Source: Sulfurimonas sp.
GTDB taxonomy: Bacteria; Campylobacterota; Campylobacteria; Campylobacterales; Sulfurimonadaceae
Reading direction: 5' to 3'
Assembly (NCBI GenBank): GCA_026988235.1
Contig: JALSLQ010000048.1
Span: 1-49,976, forward strand
DNA length: 49,976 nt
The notes below the pieces were generated by a model. It made no database searches and was not told where the DNA came from. It was given only the letters and a program-made list of their open reading frames with translations. Of this stretch, positions 39,356-48,040 are shown one piece after another (positions within the stretch are counted from its first letter, which is position 1; each line of letters begins with the position of its first letter). Position numbers and translations under genes: made by a program.

Positions 39356-41998
39356 ATGCCAGAAAAAACAAAAGATATCAATCTTGACAATTTAACTGGT
39401 TTAAATGAACAAGATGTTAAAGAACGACTTGAAAAATATGGTTATAACGAAATAAATGAAAAAGAAGAGAGTTGGTTACACCGTCTTTTTAGAAGATTTT
39501 GGGGTCCAATTCCATGGATGATAGAAATTGCCGCTATTCTTTCTGCCATTGCACAAAGATGGGAAGATTTTTTTGTTATTATGTTTATGCTTCTCGTGAA
39601 TGCTTTTGTTGATTTTTATCAAGAATCAAAAGCACTTAATGCCATTTCTGTATTGAAAAAAAAGTTAGCTAGAAAAGCACTTGTAATGCGTGAGGGAGAG
39701 TGGAAAAGTGTTGATGCAAAAGAGATAGTCCCTGATGATATCATTAAAATAAAAATTGGAGATGTTGTTTCGGCTGATTGTAAACTGCTTGGTGGTGGTG
39801 ATTTCCTTCAAGTTGATCAATCCGCACTTACAGGAGAATCACTTCCTGTCAATAAAGTAGCAAATGAAGACTTATATGCCAATGCCATCATCAAACAGGG
39901 TGAAATGATTGCACGCGTAACAGGAACAGGACTCAACACCTATTTTGGAAAAACTGTAAAACTTGTGGCTAAAGCTGAAAAAGAGGAGAGTGGACATTTT
40001 CAAAAAATGGTTATTAAAGTAGGTGATTATCTTATTTTTATGACGATTTTTCTTGTTGGGATTATTATTTGGCATGGAATACAAAAACATGAGCCAGTTT
40101 TAGATTTACTTATCTTTGCGCTTATTTTAACTATTTCTGCTATTCCTGTTGCAATGCCTGCTGTTTTAACAGTTACTATGGCATTAGGTGCTCGCGTACT
40201 TGCTACAAAAGAGGCGATTGTCACAAAACTCTCAGCCATAGAAGAAGCAGCGGGAATGAATATATTATGTTCTGATAAAACAGGAACACTCACGCAAAAT
40301 CTTATGAGTTTGGCTGATCCTTATCTTGTAAATAATTATACGCAAGACAATTTAATGCTTTATGCCGCATTTTCGAGTAAAAAAGAAAATGAAGATCCTA
40401 TTGAAAAGCCTATATTTGATTATCTTGATGAACATAATCTTCTCCAAAAATTTACAAAAGAAAAAATGAAAAAATTTATTCCTTTTGATCCAGTTCATAA
40501 AAAAACAGAAGGGATTTTTACGAATGATATGCTCTACACAAAAGGAGCACCTCAGATTATTATCGAGCTATGTAACGCAGAAGAGTTTGATAAAAAAGAA
40601 GCCTATGAACAAGTAGAATCTTTTGCACAAAAAGGATTTCGGACTTTAGGTGTCGGATATAAAAAAGAAGGTGAGGATAAGTACCATTTTGTAGGACTCG
40701 TTCCACTTTTTGATCCTCCTCGTGAAGACTCTAAAGAGGCGATTGCTGAAGCAAATGCTAAAGGTGTAGCCGTTAAAATGGTAACAGGGGACAATATCTC
40801 TGTTGCAAAATACATTTCTGGTATTTTAGATATTGGACAAGATATTGAAGATATAAAAGAGCTTAAAGGGCAAAGTACCCAAGAGTATGTTTTTCTTGCA
40901 AAAATTCTTTCTCGTTCTATCTTAAAAACAATACAAGAAAATATTGACGAAAAAACTTTAACTAAAGAGGTTGACTCGATAATTTCTAATGTCCAAAAAG
41001 AGCTTAATTCACAAACTCTTCCCTCAGGAAGCGTGAAACAGCATGAGAGTGAGATTGTGCAAATCATTGAAAAAGCCAATGGGTTTGCACAAGTCTTCCC
41101 AGAGGATAAATATTTCATTGTTGATAAGCTCCAAAAAGCAGGTCATATTGTGGGCATGACAGGTGATGGAGTCAATGATGCACCAGCATTGAAAAAAGCA
41201 GACTGTGGAATAGCGGTAAGTGGTGCAACAGATGCCGCTAGAGCAGCCGCAGATATAGTGCTAATGGCACCGGGACTTCGTGTTATAGTTGATGCAATAG
41301 AACAAGCAAGAATTGTTTTTGAAAGAATGAAAAGTTATGTCGTGTACCGTATTGCAGAGACAGTAAGAATTTTAATTTTTATGACACTTTCTATTGTTAT
41401 TTTTGACTTTTATCCAATTTCAGCAATTATGATTATTCTTTTGGCACTCCTTAATGATATTCCTATAATGACCATAGCCTATGACAATACAAAAGTAGAA
41501 AAAAAACCGGTACGATGGGACATGAAGCCTGTCTTTGTTCTTTCGACATGGCTTGGTGTTGCGGGAGTTCTTAGTTCATTTACAATCTTTTACATTACGA
41601 TGGTTTATCTTAAATCCCATCCTGATAATGCAATGTTTTTACCAGAAATTCCGTCATGGGTTAATATGAAAGATGACAAATCTTTCTTAGGTTTTGTACA
41701 GACACTTTTTTTTGTAAAACTCATCATTGCCGGGCACTACACAATTTTCAATACTCGTATTGCAGATTGGTTCTTTAAAAAACCATACCCATCTTGGCCT
41801 TTACTAACAGCATCTATTGTAACTGCATTAGGTGGTACAGCCATGGGTCTTTACAGCTTTGGTTTAATACCACAAATAAATTGGCAATGGGCACTCTTTT
41901 TGTGGGGCTATGTAACCGCTTGGTTTATCTTTAATGATTTTGTGAAAATGGGTGTGATAAGATACTATAAAAAAAGATATGGCAAAGAAGCATTATGA
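39356..41998 (+). CDS. Plasma-membrane-type H+-transporting P-type ATPase (P3A)
   Basis: 880 aa. It pumps protons at the cost of ATP, with an aspartyl-phosphate intermediate. Order: cytoplasmic N-terminus, M1-M2 (PIPWMIEIAAILSAIAQRW), DQSALTGESLPVNK, then DKTGTLTQN with the phosphorylated Asp near residue 308, KGAPQIIIELC (nucleotide domain), FDPPREDS, MTGDGVNDAPALKKAD, and M5-M6 with YRIAETVRILIF and LLALLNDIPIMTIAYD, typical of the fungal/plant Pma1-like group. About ten TM segments in total. It is 2 bp after gap and overlaps the LOG-family gene by 4 nt, an unusual place for an ion pump. Confidence 0.93.
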   Translation: MPEKTKDINLDNLTGLNEQDVKERLEKYGYNEINEKEESWLHRLFRRFWGPIPWMIEIAAILSAIAQRWEDFFVIMFMLLVNAFVDFYQESKALNAISVLKKKLARKALVMREGEWKSVDAKEIVPDDIIKIKIGDVVSADCKLLGGGDFLQVDQSALTGESLPVNKVANEDLYANAIIKQGEMIARVTGTGLNTYFGKTVKLVAKAEKEESGHFQKMVIKVGDYLIFMTIFLVGIIIWHGIQKHEPVLDLLIFALILTISAIPVAMPAVLTVTMALGARVLATKEAIVTKLSAIEEAAGMNILCSDKTGTLTQNLMSLADPYLVNNYTQDNLMLYAAFSSKKENEDPIEKPIFDYLDEHNLLQKFTKEKMKKFIPFDPVHKKTEGIFTNDMLYTKGAPQIIIELCNAEEFDKKEAYEQVESFAQKGFRTLGVGYKKEGEDKYHFVGLVPLFDPPREDSKEAIAEANAKGVAVKMVTGDNISVAKYISGILDIGQDIEDIKELKGQSTQEYVFLAKILSRSILKTIQENIDEKTLTKEVDSIISNVQKELNSQTLPSGSVKQHESEIVQIIEKANGFAQVFPEDKYFIVDKLQKAGHIVGMTGDGVNDAPALKKADCGIAVSGATDAARAAADIVLMAPGLRVIVDAIEQARIVFERMKSYVVYRIAETVRILIFMTLSIVIFDFYPISAIMIILLALLNDIPIMTIAYDNTKVEKKPVRWDMKPVFVLSTWLGVAGVLSSFTIFYITMVYLKSHPDNAMFLPEIPSWVNMKDDKSFLGFVQTLFFVKLIIAGHYTIFNTRIADWFFKKPYPSWPLLTASIVTALGGTAMGLYSFGLIPQINWQWALFLWGYVTAWFIFNDFVKMGVIRYYKKRYGKEAL

Positions 41999-42903
41999 TA
42001 CAAAAAGAGACAACGCTCCCTTGGGAACATCCTAAATTACAAGAAGAAGATCCACAAGCATTGGAACTCATAGAAAAAATAATGCAAAGTCCTACCTATG
42101 TTCTCTCTGAACAAGATATGGATTTTATGAGCTCCTATCAGGCTAGAGGTATACGCCTTGAGCTTGATTACTTAAAAGCAGAACTCAAAATGAATGAGTA
42201 TGGTATTGAACATACTATTGTAGTCTTTGGAAGTGCACGCATTGTGGAAAAAGAGACTGCATTGAAGCGTCTTTCTGATGTTCAAGAGATGATACAGAAA
42301 AAACAAAATGACAGGAATCTTTTGCGTGAACTTTATATAGCAGAACGCATGGTTGGTAAAAGTATCTATTATGATGATGCCAGAAATTTTGGACAACTTG
42401 TCAGTAAAAGTGGAAAAAAAGTCGAAGATTGTCGTGTAACAATAATGACAGGAGGCGGTCCTGGTATTATGGAAGCCGCAAATCGTGGTGCATATGATGT
42501 AGGCGCCAAAAGTATAGGACTCAACATCAAACTTCCGCATGAGCAATACCCAAACCCTTATATTACCCCAGACTTATGTTTTTTATTTCACTACTTTGCC
42601 ATTAGAAAGCTTCATTTTTTAAACCGCGCAAAAGCGCTTGTTGTCTATCCTGGAGGTTTTGGAACTTTTGATGAACTTTTTGAAACATTAACCTTGATTC
42701 AAACAAAAAAAACACAAAATATCCCTGTGGTACTCATTGGAAAAAGTTACTGGGAAAAAGCAATTAATTTTGAATTTTTAAAAGATGAGGGTGTTATTGC
42801 ACCGCAAGATATGAATATTTTTAAATTTGCGGACAATGCAGAAGAAGCATGGAATTACATTTTATCATGGCACAAAGAACAAGGTAATCCTCTTTTTAAT
42901 TAG
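41995..42903 (+). CDS. LOG-family Rossmann-fold nucleotide-binding protein
   Basis: 302 aa. The LOG/lysine-decarboxylase-like motifs are clear: IMTGGGPGIMEAANRGAYDVGAKSIGLNI at about 150-180 and YPGGFGTFDELFE at about 217-229. The first 140 residues are an extra helical part followed by IVVFGSARI. LOG proteins hydrolyse nucleoside monophosphate N-glycosidic bonds (cytokinin-activating or PpnN-like activity). At about 300 aa it belongs to the longer bacterial group. It overlaps the ATPase by 4 nt and closes the long co-directional run apart from the next membrane gene. Confidence 0.85.
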   Translation: MIQKETTLPWEHPKLQEEDPQALELIEKIMQSPTYVLSEQDMDFMSSYQARGIRLELDYLKAELKMNEYGIEHTIVVFGSARIVEKETALKRLSDVQEMIQKKQNDRNLLRELYIAERMVGKSIYYDDARNFGQLVSKSGKKVEDCRVTIMTGGGPGIMEAANRGAYDVGAKSIGLNIKLPHEQYPNPYITPDLCFLFHYFAIRKLHFLNRAKALVVYPGGFGTFDELFETLTLIQTKKTQNIPVVLIGKSYWEKAINFEFLKDEGVIAPQDMNIFKFADNAEEAWNYILSWHKEQGNPLFN

Positions 42904-42925
42904 TTGATGCCATACAAGGGAAAAA

Positions 42926-43669
42926 ATGGATTTATATTTTGCAGTATTAAACTTTACACTCTCTGGAGTCATAGGCGTTGTCGGAATTTTAACATTAAGA
43001 AAAATAAGTACTCCTAATGAAGTGGTTTTTGCCGCGATTCCTTTACTTTTTGCTCTACATCAGCTCACAGAAGGTTTTGTTTGGCTTGGCATAGATGGGC
43101 ATATTAACACTCGTGCTTTGGAAATTGCTACGGGCATATTTGTTTATTATGCACAAGGGCTTTTGCCTTTTTTAATACCGTTGGCTATTTGGTTAATAGA
43201 AAAAAAAGGCTATAAAAAAAACTTAATTGGCATATTGGCAATTTTAGGTCTTACACTGGCAATTTATACAATGTATGGACTCTCAACCATATCTACAATA
43301 GTAACAGTTATAAATAATACACTTTTTTACACGAATCCTTGGACTGCGAATATATATGATGCTCTCATATATATTTTAACTACATGTGGAGCCTTAATGC
43401 TCAGTAGTAGTATTTCTATACAACTCTTTGGCTTTTTAAACCTAATTGGGCTTATTCTTATAGCTTTACTTAGACCTTATGGATTTACTTCTTTATGGTG
43501 TTTATATGCTGCTGTTATCAGTGGGCTTTTATATTTTTATTTTCTAGAACGCCGTATTAACTTCTTGCAAGAACTCAAAGAAAAAAAAGAAGATTTAGAA
43601 GAAAAACTCGAACAAGAGTTAAATAGACTTAAAAAAGCCCATCCAAAACTTTTTACTGCACACCTCTAA
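42926..43669 (+). CDS. Multi-TM membrane protein with C-terminal coiled coil
   Basis: 247 aa with about seven hydrophobic segments over residues 1-210 (DUF6629-like: an ALHQLTEGFVWLGIDG segment follows the second helix). The last 35 residues, LQELKEKKEDLEEKLEQELNRLKKA, in parts, form a charged coiled coil that should lie in the cytoplasm. No enzymatic motif is seen. AAGGG precedes the ATG. Its stop overlaps the convergent TauE/SafE gene by 4 bp. Function unknown. Confidence 0.65.
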   Translation: MDLYFAVLNFTLSGVIGVVGILTLRKISTPNEVVFAAIPLLFALHQLTEGFVWLGIDGHINTRALEIATGIFVYYAQGLLPFLIPLAIWLIEKKGYKKNLIGILAILGLTLAIYTMYGLSTISTIVTVINNTLFYTNPWTANIYDALIYILTTCGALMLSSSISIQLFGFLNLIGLILIALLRPYGFTSLWCLYAAVISGLLYFYFLERRINFLQELKEKKEDLEEKLEQELNRLKKAHPKLFTAHL

Positions 43670-44373
43670 TGACACTGCAACAGTGTTCTTAGAGGGTTTG
43701 TTAGGTAATCGTACCCGTTATAAATTGTAAATGCTCCATACAAAATAACGGCAACAGAAGAGAGGCTCATCATCATATTTCTAAAGCTCGTAGCAGAAGC
43801 GAGTGAAGATAAAAAGCCCAAAGAGAACATTGCGGGAATGGTGCTTATACCAAATATAAACATCACTAAAGCACCGTACAAAGGGCTAGCCGTACTCGCT
43901 GCAGTAATAGCAAAAAAGTAGACAAAACCACAAGGAAGCAGACCGTTTAGCATGCCAAGTATGAAAAAACTTGTATTTGATTTTGAATGTAAAATAGCCT
44001 GAAAAGATTTTTTATAAAAATTTGATGACGACAAAGAATGTTCTATTAATGTTAAAAACTTTATTTTTCCCATCAAAGACAAACCTGCTAAAATCATGGC
44101 AATTCCAGCGATAATGAGCAAAGTGCCGTTTGCTGTATTACTAAAAGTTGCTACGCCACCGATTGCTCCAAAAAGAGCACCCAAAATGGTATATGTCAAA
44201 ACACGACCAAAATTGTAAAGCAGATGTGCTATCGTTTTAGAAACCTTGGAGCTTGCAGGTTGGATTTTGATAGTTGAATACGCAAGAACGATACCGCCAC
44301 ACATTCCTATACAATGTCCAAAAGAACCTAAAAAAGCAATAGTGACAATTGTTAATAAATTTACTGTATCCAC
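43666..44373 (-). CDS. TauE/SafE (UreH/DsbD-like) membrane transporter
   Basis: 235 aa with six TM segments. GSFGHCIGMCGGIVLAYS at the N-terminus and LNGLLPCGFVYFFAITAA in the middle are the paired Cys motifs of the SafE/DsbD-like family often called 'sulfite exporter TauE/SafE', found near cytochrome oxidase maturation and metal-handling genes in Campylobacterota. The start is GTG 44373, with AGGAAA upstream. An ATG one base out of frame runs into a stop. The ribosome site lies inside the end of the NosL-like gene, so the two are coupled. A copper or thiol-redox role is inferred from the partner. Confidence 0.8.
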   Translation of the reverse strand: MDTVNLLTIVTIAFLGSFGHCIGMCGGIVLAYSTIKIQPASSKVSKTIAHLLYNFGRVLTYTILGALFGAIGGVATFSNTANGTLLIIAGIAMILAGLSLMGKIKFLTLIEHSLSSSNFYKKSFQAILHSKSNTSFFILGMLNGLLPCGFVYFFAITAASTASPLYGALVMFIFGISTIPAMFSLGFLSSLASATSFRNMMMSLSSVAVILYGAFTIYNGYDYLTNPLRTLLQCH

Positions 44374-44374
44374 A

Positions 44375-44878
44375 TTACTTTCCTAATAACTGTTTTCTTA
44401 TTTTTGGATCTTTCATCGTCTCACCTCGAAGCATTCTTAGACGCATCGTGTTAAAGTCAACTCTTCCCTCTTTTTTATGTTCATACGCACCGAACCCATA
44501 GCCCATAGGTGTTATTTCATTGAGTGAATAGTAAGCTTTACGCCCATTAATCCATTTATGTGTATCTCTGCTCATTACCCATATCACAGCAGAATCTTTA
44601 AATTTTTTATCGCTCAACCAATGCACGAAATCTCCATGATCATGAAAAAACCAAGTCTTTCCATCGGGTGCAACAACCTGAGAGGCATAAGTTAAATCAT
44701 CTATAACCATACCACAATCACTGTCTTGAAACTTGTGCAACTCCATTTTTAGAGGTAATTGTTTCAAATTTCCTTCTTTGATAACAACCATTTGCTGCGT
44801 TTTTTCCAAAGACAGAAAAAGTGTAATTATCACAATTATAATAATTCCGATAAGTATAATCGGCATAAATTTTTTCAT
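44375..44878 (-). CDS. NosL-like membrane-anchored protein
   Basis: 167 aa. An N-terminal hydrophobic anchor (IILIGIIIIVIITLFLSL, about 6-23) is followed by a domain with DSDCGMVIDDLTYASQVVAPDG and WFFHDHGDFVHWL. The C-G-M and 'AAQ...G' spacing is the NosL copper-binding pattern (residues about 54-80). NosL-like proteins deliver Cu(I) to copper enzymes such as nitrous oxide reductase. No nos gene is in the window. Cotranscribed with the TauE/SafE gene, 1 bp apart. Confidence 0.75.
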   Translation of the reverse strand: MKKFMPIILIGIIIIVIITLFLSLEKTQQMVVIKEGNLKQLPLKMELHKFQDSDCGMVIDDLTYASQVVAPDGKTWFFHDHGDFVHWLSDKKFKDSAVIWVMSRDTHKWINGRKAYYSLNEITPMGYGFGAYEHKKEGRVDFNTMRLRMLRGETMKDPKIRKQLLGK

Positions 44879-44907
44879 ATTTTTTAAACCTTTATTTGAG
44901 ATATATC

Positions 44908-44996
44908 TTTCAGCTCCATTAAACAGCTTTTTAGGAACCCGTACTTTAGTGCGGGCTTTATGTCTTTCAAGCCTAACGCCTAGGTTAAAACCTAGG
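44908..44996. repeat. Dispersed palindromic repeat plus CCTAGG palindrome
   Basis: 44908-44972 is the inverse of the 18966-19040 repeat, with core 44934-44956 (GGAACCCGTACTTTAGTGCGGGC). It is followed by an 18-bp palindrome, CCTAGGTTAAAACCTAGG, at 44979-44996 and another GTTCC end. It lies between the NosL-like gene and the 3' end of the HD gene, both minus strand. Confidence 0.65.
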
Positions 44997-45035
44997 TTCC
45001 GAAAAACATTATATAGCTAAATTGTTACAGTTGTA

Positions 45036-45512
45036 TTAATCTCTTCTCTTTTTGCCTTTTCCAAGATCATCATAGTGTAAAAATCTTTGTAAATCTTCTT
45101 GTAAATCTTTGTCTAAAGAATCCCAGATTGCTTTTTTTTGCGCATATCTTTTTAGATCTTCTTTTTTTGATTTTTTTATATCTCGAATAAGGTAATGGTA
45201 GCGTACAATCTTTTTTGTGTATTCGCTGATAAAAGACCAGTTTTTTATTATTTGATAACTTCTCTCTTCATGGTCGGTAAAACTCCATTCGTTAAACTCA
45301 TAATCTTCTTCATCTTTTTTAAAAGCAGTAAAAGGCTTGCCGATATCATGCAAAAGTCCTGCAGCAAAAAACTTAAAATCACCCGCTTTGAGAGCATAAT
45401 AAGTAACACGCAAAGTATGGAGTAAAACACCATGCTGATGCCATTTATTTTGCGTAAAGAAGAGTGAATCTAAAAAAGCAAAAGAAAATATATTATTGTT
45501 TATTCTATTCAT
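45036..45512 (-). CDS. HD-domain protein (predicted metal-dependent phosphohydrolase)
   Basis: 158 aa from ATG 45512, which overlaps the recombinase stop as ATGA and has AGGA 6 nt upstream. An in-frame ATG at 45539 is inside the recombinase gene. The HD signature is HGVLLHTLRV, then FFAAGLLHDIGKPF (about 30-65), with further His residues in FTDHEERS and VRYHYL. Such small HD proteins hydrolyse nucleotides or related phosphates; the substrate cannot be told. The C-terminus is very basic (GKGKKRRD). Confidence 0.8.
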   Translation of the reverse strand: MNRINNNIFSFAFLDSLFFTQNKWHQHGVLLHTLRVTYYALKAGDFKFFAAGLLHDIGKPFTAFKKDEEDYEFNEWSFTDHEERSYQIIKNWSFISEYTKKIVRYHYLIRDIKKSKKEDLKRYAQKKAIWDSLDKDLQEDLQRFLHYDDLGKGKKRRD

Positions 45513-46336
45513 AATTTTTCCTGAGCCATAGGATGACACGCTTCGACTGTATCTTTTAAATCCTGTTTTTGAATATGTGTATATATTTGTGTCGTTAAGA
45601 GTGAAGCATGTCCTAAAAGCTCTTGTACTACTCGCAAATCTGCTCCACCACGAATAAGTGAAGTTGCATAAGAGTGACGTAGTACATGTGGTGAAACACC
45701 AAGATACTTTTGTGTTATTTTATATGCAGATATCCGACTGAGTTTGCCGCCTTTATAATTACACCAAACATACTCTTTATCCATGTTACATGTAAGCATA
45801 TACTCATCTATTGCTTTTTTTGCAACTTTTGCCAAAGGAACTATTCTCTCTTTTTCTCCTTTGGCATGCCTTACATGTAACCATTCTCCTTCAATATCCC
45901 CCAGCATCAGCTCCAAACACTCACTGATTCGCGTACCGCTTGCATATAAAAAAAGTATAAGCGCATAATCCCGTTTACCAATCCAGCTTGTTGTATCTAT
46001 CAAATCCAAACCATGCAGTATATCTTCATAAGATAAAAATTTCGGAAGAAGTTTGGGGATTTTTGCAAATTTGAGTTTTGTTTTTTCACTGCTGAAATGC
46101 TCTTTATAACAAAACTCAAAAAAAGCATTGACTGATGAGAGTTTTCTGTTGAGTGTGCGTTTGTTTTTATACAAAGACAGAACACTCATCAGCTTTTGCG
46201 TATCAAGAAAAATGAGTGGCTTTGAGAGTTTTTCTTCAATTGCACAGAGGTCACTTTTATATGCCTCTATACTCTTTTTACTTAAAGCTCTTGTTACAGT
46301 AATATACTCTAAAAAAGCTTCTAGTTCATTTGACAT
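45509..46336 (-). CDS. Tyrosine recombinase (XerC/XerD-like)
   Basis: 275 aa. N-terminal SAM-like DNA-binding domain about 1-90 (FLEYITVTRALSKKSIEAYKSDL). Catalytic domain with Arg in YASGTRISE (about 138), Lys in HAKGEKERIVPL, HVLRHSYATSLI (about 217-228), LLGHASLLTTQIYTHI with the nucleophile Tyr near 250. All five catalytic residues are present. It is shorter than the XerH (about 360 aa) that resolves dimers at difH in Campylobacter and Helicobacter, so it may be an XerD-type accessory or the main Xer of this organism. It lies in a minus-strand operon with the envelope genes upstream. Confidence 0.9.
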   Translation of the reverse strand: MSNELEAFLEYITVTRALSKKSIEAYKSDLCAIEEKLSKPLIFLDTQKLMSVLSLYKNKRTLNRKLSSVNAFFEFCYKEHFSSEKTKLKFAKIPKLLPKFLSYEDILHGLDLIDTTSWIGKRDYALILFLYASGTRISECLELMLGDIEGEWLHVRHAKGEKERIVPLAKVAKKAIDEYMLTCNMDKEYVWCNYKGGKLSRISAYKITQKYLGVSPHVLRHSYATSLIRGGADLRVVQELLGHASLLTTQIYTHIQKQDLKDTVEACHPMAQEKL

Positions 46337-47332
46337 CTATTTTATAAGAATTTTCTCATCATCGACATAAAAAGCTTTGTCTCCGACAAAAACAAGTCCG
46401 TCATTTAAATCTACTTCATGTATAGTATAGTCAAAAGTTTTTTTATTGACGACTATTATATAGCCTTCTTTTTCTAAAACATATAAATTATCGCCATCGC
46501 TAATCATGCCTAAAAAGTGTGCAAAAGGAAACTTCACTTTGGAATCAACTTGTAAAGAAGGGGTCAAAGAGATAATTTCACCCTGTTTTGTTGTGATAAA
46601 TATATTTTTATCATCATGAACTATATTTCTTACTTCAAATTTAGCACGTACCTCTTTTTGTGCAAGTGCCAAAATCTTAGAGTCACTCGCTGCAATAATC
46701 TTGTCACCAAAAATACTAAAATAAATAATATTGTTAAAATAATCATCAGATGAAATAATGACGGTTCTTAATCTTTTTTTCAATTTTGAATTCACAATAA
46801 TTACTTTTCCGTCAAGCGTTGAAAAAATTACTAAGTCATTCATAAAATAAGGCTGTACTATTCTAATATCGTTTGCAAGTGCCTTACCACCCTGCTCTTT
46901 AAAGAGTAATTCTTTGGAGTCAATATCATATAAGGCTATTTCATTATTTGCAAATAAAACCGCCAAAATATTATCTTTTATACCTGCTGTGGCTATTGTT
47001 TTTTTTAAGACAAAATGTTTGACAAGTTTAAGTGTTTTTTGCGATGTAGCTGTTAAGTTTCCATCAATAGAAGCGGATAAAACCCAGCCGTCGCTCTCGC
47101 CAAGCACTCTTTGGTTTTCACTGTCTATTTGTATAGTGACCTTGCCGTCTTTACCGAGAATTTTACCATTATCTAAAAGTGCAGCATTGGATGTTATATC
47201 GACAATATCATCTTCAATATCAGCATACTTTTCCCAATCGTTAGAAACTTTTTTCGGTTCAAAAACTTCTTTTGTACTACACGCACTGAACAATAAAACA
47301 ATGACTGATGCAAGAAATATATATGTTTTCAA
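46337..47332 (-). CDS. BamB-like beta-propeller lipoprotein
   Basis: 331 aa. The signal peptide ends in a lipobox LFSAC (Cys about residue 18), followed by repeated beta-propeller blades of the PQQ type: for instance ILGKDGKVTIQIDS, IALYDIDSKELLF, VIIVNSKLKK and IIVVNKKTFDYTIHEVD. It is shorter and more diverged than E. coli BamB (392 aa). The gene immediately upstream is YfgM-like, and yfgM-bamB order is conserved in proteobacteria, which supports an outer-membrane assembly role. Confidence 0.75.
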   Translation of the reverse strand: MKTYIFLASVIVLLFSACSTKEVFEPKKVSNDWEKYADIEDDIVDITSNAALLDNGKILGKDGKVTIQIDSENQRVLGESDGWVLSASIDGNLTATSQKTLKLVKHFVLKKTIATAGIKDNILAVLFANNEIALYDIDSKELLFKEQGGKALANDIRIVQPYFMNDLVIFSTLDGKVIIVNSKLKKRLRTVIISSDDYFNNIIYFSIFGDKIIAASDSKILALAQKEVRAKFEVRNIVHDDKNIFITTKQGEIISLTPSLQVDSKVKFPFAHFLGMISDGDNLYVLEKEGYIIVVNKKTFDYTIHEVDLNDGLVFVGDKAFYVDDEKILIK

Positions 47333-47335
47333 AAT

Positions 47336-47932
47336 TTACTTTACCCCATAATGCATTAAAGCACGAGAAACCTGTGCCAATGGAGAGCTACTGCTAATCA
47401 TACTTAATTTAGCGTGTGCCTCATCCAACTTTTTTTCTTTCATTAAAATAATTGCGGCTTGAACCTGTGCCAAATCTCTGTAGATTGCATTTTGTTTCTC
47501 GCTGTAATTTTCAAGTTTGTTTAAATCCTGCAAGTTCTGTGCAGCTTCGTATGCTGACAAATCACCTATCAATAAAGCTTTTGAATTTTCTAGCATTTGT
47601 AGCTCTTTTACATTTTTAGAAACAACTGCTTGAGAATATACCCATACATCATGTAAAGTAGGACTTAATGTCTCTAAAGTAGCTAATTTTGCTTTGTCTT
47701 TTGGATTTTTTTCTAATTGTAAAAGTACTTGATTTGCAGCTTTAAGTGTATGCTCTTTATTGATATTGTAAGCAATACTTCCTGCAACATAAAGTGTAAT
47801 TGCGACAACAGAACCAATCATTGCTTTTTTATATTTTTTTACAAATCTTTCTGTAACGACTGCTTTTTCAAAAAACTTCTCTTCTGAAGTAAGTTCTTCT
47901 TGCACCATTTTAATATTTTCTTTTAAACTCAA
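47336..47932 (-). CDS. YfgM-like membrane-anchored TPR protein
   Basis: 198 aa. A cytoplasmic N-terminus (about 1-35, charged) precedes one TM helix (AMIGSVVAITLYVAGSIAYNI, about 37-57), then a helical TPR-like periplasmic domain (AANQVLLQLEKNP, QAAIILMKEKKLDEAHAKLSMI). In E. coli YfgM is a SecYEG-associated periplasmic chaperone encoded just before bamB, the same order as here. The gene is 3 bp before the BamB-like start. Promoters for this minus-strand operon and for gatC must share 47933-48040. Confidence 0.75.
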   Translation of the reverse strand: MSLKENIKMVQEELTSEEKFFEKAVVTERFVKKYKKAMIGSVVAITLYVAGSIAYNINKEHTLKAANQVLLQLEKNPKDKAKLATLETLSPTLHDVWVYSQAVVSKNVKELQMLENSKALLIGDLSAYEAAQNLQDLNKLENYSEKQNAIYRDLAQVQAAIILMKEKKLDEAHAKLSMISSSSPLAQVSRALMHYGVK

Positions 47933-48040
47933 AAATTTTCCTCATATTTATATAAAGTTTCTAATATTACCCATAAATAAGTTAAAGTTTTATCAAATAT
48001 ATGATAAAATCGAAAAAATAGAATATTCACAGGATAAAAA
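47933..48040. promoter_or_regulatory. Divergent promoter region, yfgM-like operon and gatC
   Basis: 108 bp of AT-rich sequence between divergent genes. On the plus strand ATATGATAAAAT at about 47998-48009 is a -10-like box, with AGGA 6 nt before the gatC ATG. The minus-strand -10 is less certain. Confidence 0.4.
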
